Positions 54,001-62,919 of a stretch of 64,000 nt of DNA are shown here, in pieces (within the stretch, counting starts at the first letter, position 1; every line of letters begins with the position of its first letter). The stretch is taken from positions 1 to 64,000 of the forward strand of contig NZ_JACJKA010000008.1 in NCBI RefSeq assembly GCF_016900355.1, given 5' to 3'. The notes beneath the pieces were generated by a model. The model saw nothing but the letters and a program-made list of their open reading frames with translations. It was not told the origin of the DNA and ran no database searches. Made by a program: the position numbers and the translations under genes. Origin of the DNA: Bacteroides mediterraneensis (lineage in GTDB: Bacteria > Bacteroidota > Bacteroidia > Bacteroidales > Bacteroidaceae).

Positions 54001-56049
54001 ATGAGCAATAATACAAATAATAAACCTAAACTCAATGTGCCACGTTTCAGCTTGACGTGGCTTTACATCATTATAGCCATGATTTTTGCCTTCCTTTACT
54101 TCTCGGGAGATGAAGGAAGCGCCTCAAAAGAAGTGAACTATACGGAATTCCAGGATATGGTCACCAAAGGATATGCAGACAAAATCGTGGCTTACGACAA
54201 TAATACTATAGAAATGTATATCAAGCCGGAGCACATTGTGGACGTATTCAAAAAAGATGCGACCAAAGTGGGAAGAAGTCCGGCTGTCAACGTACAGATT
54301 GGTTCCATGGAAGCATTGGATAAATTTCTGGACGAACAGACGAAGGCTGGAAATTTCACAGGCTCCATCCAATACGAAAAGAAAAGTGACTATTTCAGCC
54401 TGATTCTTTGGAATGTATTACCTTTTGTCGTACTCATTGCCATCTGGATGTTTGCCATGCGACGCATGGGAGGTGGCGGAGGTGCCGGTGGCGCATCGAA
54501 CGTATTCAACGTGGGCAGAAGCAAAGCACAGCTTTTTGAAAAAGGAACCAACCGCATCACCTTCAAGGACGTAGCCGGACAAGCAGCTGCCAAACAGGAG
54601 GTACAGGAAATCGTAGACTTCTTGAAACAACCGCAAAAATACACGGAACTGGGAGGTAAAATACCTAAAGGTGCCTTGCTGGTAGGCCCTCCGGGAACTG
54701 GAAAGACCCTGCTGGCCAAGGCTGTAGCTGGAGAAGCTGATGTACCGTTCTTCTCCATTTCCGGTTCTGACTTCGTAGAAATGTTTGTGGGTGTGGGTGC
54801 ATCCCGCGTACGCGATTTGTTCCGTCAGGCCAAAGAAAAAGCTCCATGCATCATTTTCATCGATGAAATTGATGCTGTAGGACGTGCCCGTGGAAAGAAC
54901 CCAAGCATGGGAGGAAACGACGAGCGTGAAAACACCTTGAACCAGTTGCTGACAGAAATGGACGGATTCGGTTCCAACAGTGGAGTCATCATCCTGGCTG
55001 CTACCAACCGAGTAGATATCCTGGATAAGGCCTTGCTGCGTGCCGGTCGTTTTGACCGTCAGATTTATGTAGACCTGCCGGACTTGAACGAACGGAAGGA
55101 AGTATTTGGCGTACATTTGAGACCTCTGAAACTGGACGACACTGTAGACGTAGACCTGCTGGCCCGCCAGACTCCGGGATTCAGCGGAGCAGATATAGCC
55201 AATGTATGTAACGAAGCAGCCCTGATTGCCGCCCGTCACCAAAAGAAGAGCGTAGGCAAAGATGATTTCCTGGCTGCGATAGACCGTATCGTAGGTGGAC
55301 TGGAAAAGAAGACGAAAGTGATGACCGCAGCCGAAAAGCGGGCCATCGCCCTGCACGAAGCAGGTCATGCCACGATTTCCTGGTTCTTGGAACATGCCAA
55401 TCCGCTGATCAAGGTAACCATCGTACCGAGAGGACGTGCCTTGGGGGCAGCCTGGTATCTGCCTGAAGAACGCCAAATTACCACCAAAGAACAGATGCTG
55501 GACGAAATGTGTGCTACCTTGGGAGGACGTGCGGCCGAAGAACTCTTTATCGGACACATCTCTACAGGGGCCATGAACGACTTGGAACGGGTGACCAAAC
55601 AGGCATACGGTATGATCGCCTATGCAGGTATGAGCGACAAACTGCCAAACCTATGTTATTACAACAGCAACGAAGACTACAGCTTTACCAAGCCGTACAG
55701 TGAACATACTGCCGAACTCATTGACCAGGAAGTACAGAACATGATCAATGAACAATACAGCAGAGCAAAAGAATTGCTGAAGGAACACAGTGAAGGACAT
55801 AACCAACTGGCTCAGATGCTGATAGAACGGGAAGTGATTTTTGCAGAGGACGTGGAACACATCTTCGGCAAACGTCCGTGGACTTCACGTTCGGAAGAAA
55901 TCATGGCTGCCAACGAACAGGCTGAAGAAGCCAAACGTTTGGAGAACAAGACACAGACCGCTGAATCTGCACCTGCAGAAAAGACCGAGGAAAAGCCGGA
56001 AGACCAACCTGCTACTGACGAACCTCAGTCCACTGCAGAAGATAAATGA
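54001..56049 (+). CDS. ftsH: ATP-dependent zinc metalloprotease FtsH
   Basis: A membrane-anchored AAA+ protease that degrades misfolded membrane proteins and regulators. The 682 residues show two N-terminal membrane helices (about 15-37 and 130-155) around a periplasmic domain. Walker A GPPGTGKT is near residue 228, then Walker [13 protein letters not shown], the SRH region, and the zinc motif HEAGH at residues 452-456. The C-terminal tail is long, acidic and low in complexity. It is 15 nt after rsfS and 29 nt before cdsA. Confidence 0.97.
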   Translation: MSNNTNNKPKLNVPRFSLTWLYIIIAMIFAFLYFSGDEGSASKEVNYTEFQDMVTKGYADKIVAYDNNTIEMYIKPEHIVDVFKKDATKVGRSPAVNVQIGSMEALDKFLDEQTKAGNFTGSIQYEKKSDYFSLILWNVLPFVVLIAIWMFAMRRMGGGGGAGGASNVFNVGRSKAQLFEKGTNRITFKDVAGQAAAKQEVQEIVDFLKQPQKYTELGGKIPKGALLVGPPGTGKTLLAKAVAGEADVPFFSISGSDFVEMFVGVGASRVRDLFRQAKEKAPCIIFIDEIDAVGRARGKNPSMGGNDERENTLNQLLTEMDGFGSNSGVIILAATNRVDILDKALLRAGRFDRQIYVDLPDLNERKEVFGVHLRPLKLDDTVDVDLLARQTPGFSGADIANVCNEAALIAARHQKKSVGKDDFLAAIDRIVGGLEKKTKVMTAAEKRAIALHEAGHATISWFLEHANPLIKVTIVPRGRALGAAWYLPEERQITTKEQMLDEMCATLGGRAAEELFIGHISTGAMNDLERVTKQAYGMIAYAGMSDKLPNLCYYNSNEDYSFTKPYSEHTAELIDQEVQNMINEQYSRAKELLKEHSEGHNQLAQMLIEREVIFAEDVEHIFGKRPWTSRSEEIMAANEQAEEAKRLENKTQTAESAPAEKTEEKPEDQPATDEPQSTAEDK

Positions 56050-56078
56050 AAGAAAACTATTTGCTAACATAAAACAAC

Positions 56079-56924
56079 GTGAAAAACAACTTTATCCAAC
56101 GTGCTATCACAGGAGTAATTTTTGTAGGCGTCCTGGTAGGATGCATCCTATGGGACCCTATTTCTTTTACCCTGTTGTTCGCACTCATCAGCGCGTTGAC
56201 CATACATGAATTCGGAACCATTGTCAGCAAGCAACCGGATGTAGAAATCAACAAACCCATCTGCATGCTGGCCGGCATATTCCTGTTCTTTGGCTTCGCT
56301 TATCTGGGTGTCATGCCAAGACAAACCGAGGTATTGATACCGTATTTATTTCTGATCCTCTACCTGCTGGTCAGCGAACTCTATCTGAAAAAGAAGAATC
56401 CGCTGAACAACTGGGCGTATGCCATGATGAGCCAAGTGTATATTGCGCTTTCGTTCGCCATGCTGAACGTACTGGCCTATCATTCTACGGGCGGTTCTTC
56501 TCCTTATAATGTACAGTATAATCCGATACTGCCTTTATCCATCTTCATCTTTACCTGGATAAATGATACGGGAGCCTACTGTACAGGAATGTTGTTTGGG
56601 AAACATCGCTTGTTCGAGAGAATCTCACCCAAGAAATCATGGGAAGGTTCGATTGGAGGAGGTATATTCAGTGTGATTGCGGCCGTAGTAATGGCTCATT
56701 TCTTTCCATTCATGTCATTGGGAGTATGGATCGGACTCGCTCTGACGGTAGTGGTTTTCGGTACGCTGGGCGACCTGACAGAATCGCTACTGAAGCGTAC
56801 TTTGGGAATAAAAGATTCGGGAAATATTCTCCCGGGACACGGAGGTATGCTCGACCGGTTTGACAGCACGCTGATGGCGGTTCCAGCAGCAGTAGTATAC
56901 CTATATATAATATCTTGCTTTTAA
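56079..56924 (+). CDS. cdsA: phosphatidate cytidylyltransferase (CDP-diglyceride synthase)
   Basis: Makes CDP-diacylglycerol from phosphatidic acid and CTP, the branch point for phospholipids. The 281-residue protein has about eight membrane helices and the family signature near the C-terminus (SLLKRTLGIKDSG followed by LPGHGGMLDRFD). It starts with GTG, 29 nt after ftsH. Third gene of rsfS-ftsH-cdsA. Confidence 0.95.
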   Translation: MKNNFIQRAITGVIFVGVLVGCILWDPISFTLLFALISALTIHEFGTIVSKQPDVEINKPICMLAGIFLFFGFAYLGVMPRQTEVLIPYLFLILYLLVSELYLKKKNPLNNWAYAMMSQVYIALSFAMLNVLAYHSTGGSSPYNVQYNPILPLSIFIFTWINDTGAYCTGMLFGKHRLFERISPKKSWEGSIGGGIFSVIAAVVMAHFFPFMSLGVWIGLALTVVVFGTLGDLTESLLKRTLGIKDSGNILPGHGGMLDRFDSTLMAVPAAVVYLYIISCF

Positions 56925-56954
56925 AAGTCTATTCTTTCTATATCCAACAAATAC

Positions 56955-56986
56955 AAGTCCTCCATTCATTTGGAATGTGAGGACTT
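56955..56986 (+). terminator. hairpin at the cdsA/lpxB junction
   Basis: Arms AAGTCCTC and GAGGACTT with an inner CATTC/GAATG pairing, followed by ATTCTTTTTC on the plus strand. It overlaps the last codons of convergent lpxB. U-tract is moderate. Confidence 0.55.
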
Positions 56987-58123
56987 ATTCTTTTTCTGTT
57001 GTAGGCATTCTATCATTTGAGAAGCAGCCCTGTCGGAAGCTCCGCCCTCACCGAGCAGATTAATCAAGCTCTTATATCCCTGCAACATCTGTTCCCGGCC
57101 CTCAGCGCCTGGAAGAATCCGGGCCAGCTGCGCCTTCACATTTTCCACCGTCATTCCATCAGCCACCAGTTCGGCCACCACTTCACGCCCGGCAATCAGA
57201 TTGACCAGCGAGATATATTTTACCTTTAATATATGCCGCCGCAAAAACGACACGAGCTTGCCGGCTGCCGTATAGTAACATACCACCTGAGGAACGCGGA
57301 ATAATGCCGTTTCCAGGGTAGCCGTACCGCTCGTCACCAAAGCAGCCGTGGCGTGGGAAAGCAAATCATAGGTCTGCCCGAACACAATCTCGGCATTCTC
57401 TCCCATATAGGCCCGATAAAACTCCGGTGCAATGCTCGGCGCCCCTGCGATAACGAACTGATATTCTGGAAACGCCCGGGAAGCTTCTATCATACGCGAA
57501 AGATTGTCTTTTATTTCCTGCTTCCGGCTACCAGCCAGTAATGCTACGATAGGTTTGCTGCCCAGTTTGTTACGTGTCACAAACTGAGCAAAATCTTCCG
57601 AGTATGCCTGTTGGAAACCATCGACGGCATCCACACACGGATTGCCCACATAATGAATAGGATAGGAATGTTTCTCGAAGAAATCCACTTCAAACGGAAG
57701 GATGGAAAACAGCTCATCCACATCGCGCTTGATGTTCTTGATGCGATATTCTTTCCACGCCCATATTTTGGGCGAGATATAATAAAAAATCGGGATGCAA
57801 GTATGCGCCTTAATATATTCGGCAATTTTCAGGTTGAACCCCGGATAGTCAACCAAAATCAATACATCCGGCTGCCAACCGACAATATCTTGCTTGCAAA
57901 AGTCCATGTTCCGGAAAATCGTACGCAAATGCAATAAAACCGGAATGAATCCCATGTAGGCCATATCCTTGTAATGCTTGACCAAGGTGCCTCCCACGGC
58001 CGCCATCAAATCGCCTCCGAAAAAGCGAAATTCAGCAGCTGAATCATTCTTTTGCAAGGCTTTCATCAAATTGGAAGCATGCAAATCACCCGAAGCCTCT
58101 CCTACAATCAAATAGTATTTCAT
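56966..58123 (-). CDS. lpxB: lipid-A-disaccharide synthase
   Basis: Joins UDP-diacylglucosamine and lipid X to form the lipid A disaccharide, at the inner face of the membrane. The 385-residue GT19 protein begins MKYYLIVGEASGDLHASNLMKA, the family signature, and has GFIPVLLHL, DYPGFNLKIAEY, YYISPKIWAWKEYRIKNIKRDVD and VTSGTATLETALFRVPQVVCY. The start overlaps the surE stop by 4 nt (ATGA), so the two are coupled. Confidence 0.97.
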   Translation of the reverse strand: MKYYLIVGEASGDLHASNLMKALQKNDSAAEFRFFGGDLMAAVGGTLVKHYKDMAYMGFIPVLLHLRTIFRNMDFCKQDIVGWQPDVLILVDYPGFNLKIAEYIKAHTCIPIFYYISPKIWAWKEYRIKNIKRDVDELFSILPFEVDFFEKHSYPIHYVGNPCVDAVDGFQQAYSEDFAQFVTRNKLGSKPIVALLAGSRKQEIKDNLSRMIEASRAFPEYQFVIAGAPSIAPEFYRAYMGENAEIVFGQTYDLLSHATAALVTSGTATLETALFRVPQVVCYYTAAGKLVSFLRRHILKVKYISLVNLIAGREVVAELVADGMTVENVKAQLARILPGAEGREQMLQGYKSLINLLGEGGASDRAASQMIECLQQKKNKSSHSK

Positions 58124-58893
58124 ACCTGAAAATTCCAGTGAGTCATCTCTTCCTTCAAAGCATAAGCCGTCACATCAATCTGTGTGGGGGTAATAGCCAC
58201 ATAACCATGATCAAGCGCCCAATGGTCCGTATCTTCCGCATCCTGTTCATTATTCTTGTAAGAGCCTGTCAACCAATAATAGTAACCTCCTCTCGGATGC
58301 TCTGCCTTCACAAATTCATTGGTCCACACGCCATTTGTCTGTCGGCAGACACGTACACCTTTCAATTCCTTTACGTTGGGAAAGTTCACATTCAGGCAAG
58401 TACCTAAAGGCAAACCATGTTCCAGCACCTCCTCTACAATACGCTGTATATACGGGAATGTAGGAGTAAAATCCGCTTCCGCATCATGATTGCAAAGAGA
58501 AAAGCCCACCGACGGGATACCTTTCAAACATCCTTCAATCACCACTCCCATCGTACCGGAATAATGTACATTGACCGAAGAATTATCTCCGTGGTTGATT
58601 CCGCCAATCACCATATCGGGCACCCGAGGAACCAGTTCGTGCAAGGCCAGCTTCACACAGTCTACCGGTGTTCCTGTACAACTATATAAAACAAAGCCAG
58701 ATTCTGAAGCCAATTGTTTGCAACGCAAAGGATGCTCTGACGTAATGGAACCTGAAGCTCCCGAACGGGGACCGGAAGGAGCTACTACCATCAAATTAGC
58801 CATAGGTCGCAACACTTTTATCAATTCCTGAATTCCTTTTGCAGCATAGCCGTCGTCGTTCGACAACAGCAGAAACGGTTTCTCTTTCATCAT
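58120..58893 (-). CDS. surE: 5'/3'-nucleotidase SurE
   Basis: A survival protein that dephosphorylates nucleoside monophosphates and short polyphosphates. About 257 residues from the ATG at 58893 (the second Met codon is also possible). The motif LLSNDDGYAAKG carries the metal-binding Asp pair, and GTPVDCVKLAL, GGINHGDNSSVNVHYSGTM and the long C-terminal loop match the family. It is translationally coupled to lpxB. Confidence 0.96.
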   Translation of the reverse strand: MMKEKPFLLLSNDDGYAAKGIQELIKVLRPMANLMVVAPSGPRSGASGSITSEHPLRCKQLASESGFVLYSCTGTPVDCVKLALHELVPRVPDMVIGGINHGDNSSVNVHYSGTMGVVIEGCLKGIPSVGFSLCNHDAEADFTPTFPYIQRIVEEVLEHGLPLGTCLNVNFPNVKELKGVRVCRQTNGVWTNEFVKAEHPRGGYYYWLTGSYKNNEQDAEDTDHWALDHGYVAITPTQIDVTAYALKEEMTHWNFQV

Positions 58894-58978
58894 ATTATCA
58901 TTCAATCTTTTTATGAGTGTAAAGTTACAACAAATCTTAATCTTACCAAACCGGGTCACACAATTAAGCAAAAATATA

Positions 58979-58986
58979 TATCTTTG
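58979..58986 (+). promoter_or_regulatory. -7 box of the parAB promoter
   Basis: TATCTTTG, exact consensus, about 120 nt before the parA ATG. The long leader carries no recognised element. Confidence 0.55.
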
Positions 58987-59105
58987 CCCGCGTGAAGTTA
59001 TTAACAGATGAGGTGACTTTTCAACACTTTCCCAAAAGTCATGGAATTTTAATTGACACTGTCACCAATTATTAGTTACTTCGCAATCAGAATAAACTGA
59101 TTAAT

Positions 59106-59873
59106 ATGGGAAAAATTATTGCTTTGGCCAATCAAAAAGGAGGAGTAGGCAAAACTACAACGACGATTAACTTGGCTGCATCTTTAGCTACTCTCGAGAA
59201 GAAAGTACTAGTGATTGACGCTGACCCTCAGGCAAATGCCTCATCTGGTCTAGGCGTGGACTTGAAAGACATTGATTGTTCAATCTACGAATGTTTAATC
59301 AATCAGGCAGACATCCGGGAAGCTATTTACACCACCGATATTGACGGATTAGACATCATACCTTCTCACATCGACCTGGTAGGTGCTGAAATTGAAATGT
59401 TGAACCTGGAGAATCGTGAGAAAATCATGCGACACGCACTGGAACCGATGAAAGACGAATATGACTATATACTGATAGACTGCTCGCCTTCGCTCGGCTT
59501 GATTACCATCAATGCACTGACTGCTGCCGATTCGGTAATCATCCCTGTACAATGCGAATACTTTGCACTGGAAGGAATTAGCAAACTGCTGAATACCATC
59601 AAGATTATCAAAACGAAACTGAATCCTTCACTGGAAATTGAAGGATTTTTGTTGACCATGTTTGACTCACGTCTGCGCCTGGCTAACCAGATTTACGACG
59701 AAGTGAAACGACATTTCCAGGAGCTGGTATTCAAAACCATCATCCAGCGTAATGTCAAACTGAGTGAAGCTCCCAGCCACGGTATTCCGGCCATCCTTTA
59801 TGATGCAGAATCCACCGGAGCAAAGAACCATTTGGCCCTGGCCAACGAAATTATAACCAAAAACGGCAAATAA
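59106..59873 (+). CDS. parA: chromosome-partitioning ATPase ParA (Soj-like)
   Basis: A 255-residue deviant Walker ATPase that positions chromosomal origins with ParB. The deviant Walker A KGGVGKTTT is at residues 11-19, Walker A' DADPQANASSGLG at about 40, and Walker B DYILIDCSPSLG near 120. ParB follows 6 nt later. No classical parS sequence was seen in the window. Confidence 0.97.
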   Translation: MGKIIALANQKGGVGKTTTTINLAASLATLEKKVLVIDADPQANASSGLGVDLKDIDCSIYECLINQADIREAIYTTDIDGLDIIPSHIDLVGAEIEMLNLENREKIMRHALEPMKDEYDYILIDCSPSLGLITINALTAADSVIIPVQCEYFALEGISKLLNTIKIIKTKLNPSLEIEGFLLTMFDSRLRLANQIYDEVKRHFQELVFKTIIQRNVKLSEAPSHGIPAILYDAESTGAKNHLALANEIITKNGK

Positions 59874-59879
59874 AAGTAT

Positions 59880-60776
59880 ATGGCAGTACAGAAAAAATTT
59901 GCATTAGGACGAGGACTGGATGCCTTAATATCTCATGAAGAGGTAAAGACCTCCGGCTCATCCTCTATCAACGAAATAGAATTGAGCAAGATATCAGTCA
60001 ATCCCAACCAACCTCGCCGGGAATTTGATCCGATCGCTTTGCAGGAACTGGCTGACTCCATTGCTGAAATTGGTATCATACAGCCTATTACCCTACGTCA
60101 AATCAGCGAGGATTCTTATCAGATCATTGCAGGAGAAAGACGTTACAGAGCCTCCATATTAGCGGGACTGAAAACCATACCGGCTTATATCCGCACGGCA
60201 GACGACGAGAATGTCATGGAAATGGCATTGATTGAAAATATACAACGTGAAGACCTGAATTCACTGGAAATCGCACTGGCTTACCAGCACCTGATTGAGC
60301 AGTATGAACTGACACAAGAACGACTCAGCGAACGAATAGGCAAGAAACGTACAACTATCGCGAATTACCTGCGGTTATTGAAACTGCCGGCTCCCATTCA
60401 GATGGCTCTGAAAAACAAAGAAATCGACATGGGACATGCACGCGCATTACTGACTTTAGATGACCCTAAAACACAGATACGTATTTTCAATGAAATCGTA
60501 AGTCAGGGATATTCTGTCAGAAAGGTAGAAGAAATCGTGAAGGCACTAGCCAGTGGCGAAAGTGTGAAAAGCGGAGGAAAAACCATCACTCCCAAAGGAA
60601 CACAATTGTCAGAAGAATACTCTATGCTGCAAAACCATTTGTGCAGTTTCTTCGGCACAAAGGTACAGCTATCTTGCAGCAACAAAGGAAAAGGAAAAAT
60701 CAGCATTCCTTTTAACAGTGAAGCAGACCTGGAAAGAATTATGGAGATTTTAGACTCTTTGAAAAAAACAGAATAA
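59880..60776 (+). CDS. parB: ParB/Spo0J chromosome-partitioning protein
   Basis: A 298-residue CTP-dependent DNA clamp that loads at parS. The N-terminal ParB nuclease-fold domain contains VNPNQPRREFDPIALQEL and the CTP-site segment AGERRYRASILAGL. ENIQREDLNSLEIALAYQHL begins the helix-turn-helix domain (RLSERIGKKRTTIANYLRLLKLP), and the C-terminal 45 residues form the dimerisation domain. Confidence 0.96.
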   Translation: MAVQKKFALGRGLDALISHEEVKTSGSSSINEIELSKISVNPNQPRREFDPIALQELADSIAEIGIIQPITLRQISEDSYQIIAGERRYRASILAGLKTIPAYIRTADDENVMEMALIENIQREDLNSLEIALAYQHLIEQYELTQERLSERIGKKRTTIANYLRLLKLPAPIQMALKNKEIDMGHARALLTLDDPKTQIRIFNEIVSQGYSVRKVEEIVKALASGESVKSGGKTITPKGTQLSEEYSMLQNHLCSFFGTKVQLSCSNKGKGKISIPFNSEADLERIMEILDSLKKTE

Positions 60777-60789
60777 ACGACCACTTCAT

Positions 60790-61575
60790 TTGAGAGCACA
60801 TACATTTACATATATACTATCGTTTATCTTGTTACTCTGCACCCCTTACTGGGGGGGCATGGAGGTACATGCCCAACGTGCCAAGAAACACCGGGAAGGT
60901 ATACTGACCACCGACTCCATCCGCTTGAAGCATCAAGCGGACAGCCTGGCACTGGCCGATACCACGGATTTGCAACGACAGCTGAACCTGAAAAATCTGG
61001 AAGCTCCCGTAGATACGGCGGCATTGGCACAACAAAATGATTCTTTACAGCATGCCCAACCTCAGCCCATAGAGAAAAAACGCTGGATCCCCAATTCCAG
61101 CCGTACAGTATGGCTGGGACTGGTCATCCCAGGGGCCGGACAAATCTATAACCGGAAATACTGGAAGTTACCCATCATTTATGGAGGTTTTGTGGGCTGT
61201 GCCTACGCCCTTACCTGGAACAGCCAGATGTACAAGGACTATTCGCAGGCCTATCAGGACATCATGAGCAACAATCCGAACAACAAAAGCTACGAAAACT
61301 TCCTTTCTCCTGGAACCAATGTAAATGACCGGCTTGAATATTGGCAAGAACAGTTTCGTTCACGTAAAGACCAATATCGTCGCCAACGTGACCTAAGTAT
61401 ATTTGCATTTATTGGTGTATATTTATTATCGGTGATTGATGCCTATGTGGATGCCGAACTTTCTGATTTTGACATCAGCAAAGACCTCAGCATGAAATGG
61501 GAACCCACCATCTTTAACGATGCATTCCGCAACCGTCCCCAAGGAGTCGGCTTGCAATGCTGTATTAAATTTTAA
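60790..61575 (+). CDS. DUF5683 membrane protein
   Basis: A 261-residue exported or membrane protein. The open frame starts at TTG (60790), which puts a hydrophobic signal-like helix (TYILSFILLLCTPYWGG) at the N-terminus; the first ATG in frame would delete it. A low-complexity Gln/Ala-rich linker is followed by the DUF5683 core (SRTVWLGLVIPGAGQIYNRKYWKLPIIYGGF), with further hydrophobic segments. Function unknown. The gene follows parB by 13 nt and precedes a lytic transglycosylase by 3 nt. Confidence 0.82.
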   Translation: MRAHTFTYILSFILLLCTPYWGGMEVHAQRAKKHREGILTTDSIRLKHQADSLALADTTDLQRQLNLKNLEAPVDTAALAQQNDSLQHAQPQPIEKKRWIPNSSRTVWLGLVIPGAGQIYNRKYWKLPIIYGGFVGCAYALTWNSQMYKDYSQAYQDIMSNNPNNKSYENFLSPGTNVNDRLEYWQEQFRSRKDQYRRQRDLSIFAFIGVYLLSVIDAYVDAELSDFDISKDLSMKWEPTIFNDAFRNRPQGVGLQCCIKF

Positions 61576-61578
61576 ACA

Positions 61579-62844
61579 ATGAGAAAGCTACTTTTCAGTT
61601 TACTGACTGCCACAATCTGCAGTGCGTCCTCCCTTTTTGCACAGCAAACGGAGAAAACCATTACTGTACAATCTGCAAACGGACAAGAAGACGTAATAGA
61701 CTTACCGGAAGGTATGATATCCACCACCGACAGCCTTTATCTGGACTGGATATCCAAACACTATATCAACCCGGCAGAGAACTGTACGATGACTACCCAG
61801 AACCCGGAAGTCAGCGATTCAATCTATATGGATCGTCTGCAACGGATTCCGGCCATCATCGAGATGCCTTACAATGATATCATACGGAAATTCATCGACA
61901 TGTATGCCACTCGCCTGCGACAGAAAGTATCTTTCATGTTGAGCGCGAACAATCTATACATGCCTATTTTTGAAGAAGCTCTCGATTTATATGACCTTCC
62001 ACTGGAACTTAAATACTTGCCTGTCATTGAATCGGCATTGAATCCGACAGCCACTTCCGCACAAGGAGCCGTAGGCCTATGGCAGTTCATGCTTCGTACC
62101 GGTCAGGTATATGGTCTGAAAGTCAATTCACTGGTAGATGAACGGAGAGATCCGATTAAATCTACACGCGCCGCAGCCCGCTACTTGAAAGATTTATTTG
62201 ATATCTACCACGACTGGAACCTCGTGTTAGCAGCCTATAACTGCGGACCGGGTACCATCAACAAAGCCATCCGCCGGGCAGGAGGTGAAAAGGATTTCTG
62301 GAAGATTTACAATTACCTGCCCAAGGAAACCAGAGGTTATGTACCTGCATTTGTAGCAGCTAATTACATCATGACTTATTATTGCGAGCATTATATCAGT
62401 CCCATGGAAATGAATATGCCCGAAAGTACAGATACGGTTCACATCAACCGTCCACTAAATCTGAACCAGATAGCTGAAGTATGCAAGATGGATATCGACC
62501 AGCTACGTGCCCTGAACCCCGAATTCAAGAAAGATATCATTCCGGGCAATGAAAAGCCCTATGCCTTAAGATTGCCGACCCAGATGATGAGCTGCTTCAT
62601 CGACCATGAAGATAGCATCTACAACTACAAACTGGAAATCTACCAAACCCGCCGCAGTACTGTTACAGTCAGCAACAGTAACACCAGCAAAAGTAAAGGA
62701 AAAGCGGTATACCATCGCATCCGTAATGGAGAGACATTAGGAAGCATTGCAGCCAAATATGGCGTAAGTGTAAACCAACTCCGACGATTGAATGGGATTA
62801 AAGGTAGTAATATCCGAGCAGGCAAATCACTGCGCATCCGATAA
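61579..62844 (+). CDS. MltD-like lytic transglycosylase with C-terminal LysM
   Basis: Cleaves peptidoglycan glycan strands to 1,6-anhydro products. The 421-residue protein has a signal peptide (MRKLLFSLLTATICS), an SLT catalytic domain with Glu151 in PVIESALNPTA and AQGAVGLWQFM, AAYNCGPGTINKAIRRAGG, and at least one clear LysM repeat at the C-terminus (HRIRNGETLGSIAAKYGVSVNQL). It acts in the periplasm. It completes the parA-parB-DUF5683 gene string. Confidence 0.93.
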   Translation: MRKLLFSLLTATICSASSLFAQQTEKTITVQSANGQEDVIDLPEGMISTTDSLYLDWISKHYINPAENCTMTTQNPEVSDSIYMDRLQRIPAIIEMPYNDIIRKFIDMYATRLRQKVSFMLSANNLYMPIFEEALDLYDLPLELKYLPVIESALNPTATSAQGAVGLWQFMLRTGQVYGLKVNSLVDERRDPIKSTRAAARYLKDLFDIYHDWNLVLAAYNCGPGTINKAIRRAGGEKDFWKIYNYLPKETRGYVPAFVAANYIMTYYCEHYISPMEMNMPESTDTVHINRPLNLNQIAEVCKMDIDQLRALNPEFKKDIIPGNEKPYALRLPTQMMSCFIDHEDSIYNYKLEIYQTRRSTVTVSNSNTSKSKGKAVYHRIRNGETLGSIAAKYGVSVNQLRRLNGIKGSNIRAGKSLRIR

Positions 62845-62861
62845 GAAAAGCGACCATTTGC

Positions 62862-62891
62862 TTGTTTGATTCGTATTTTTCTCTATTTTTG
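62862..62891 (+). promoter_or_regulatory. promoter of the RelA/SpoT gene
   Basis: A -33 TTG (62862-62864), 19-nt spacer and -7 TATTTTTG (62884-62891), 28 nt before the ATG. Confidence 0.65.
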
Positions 62892-62919
62892 CATTATCGA
62901 TTCAAAGAAGGGAGAGAAT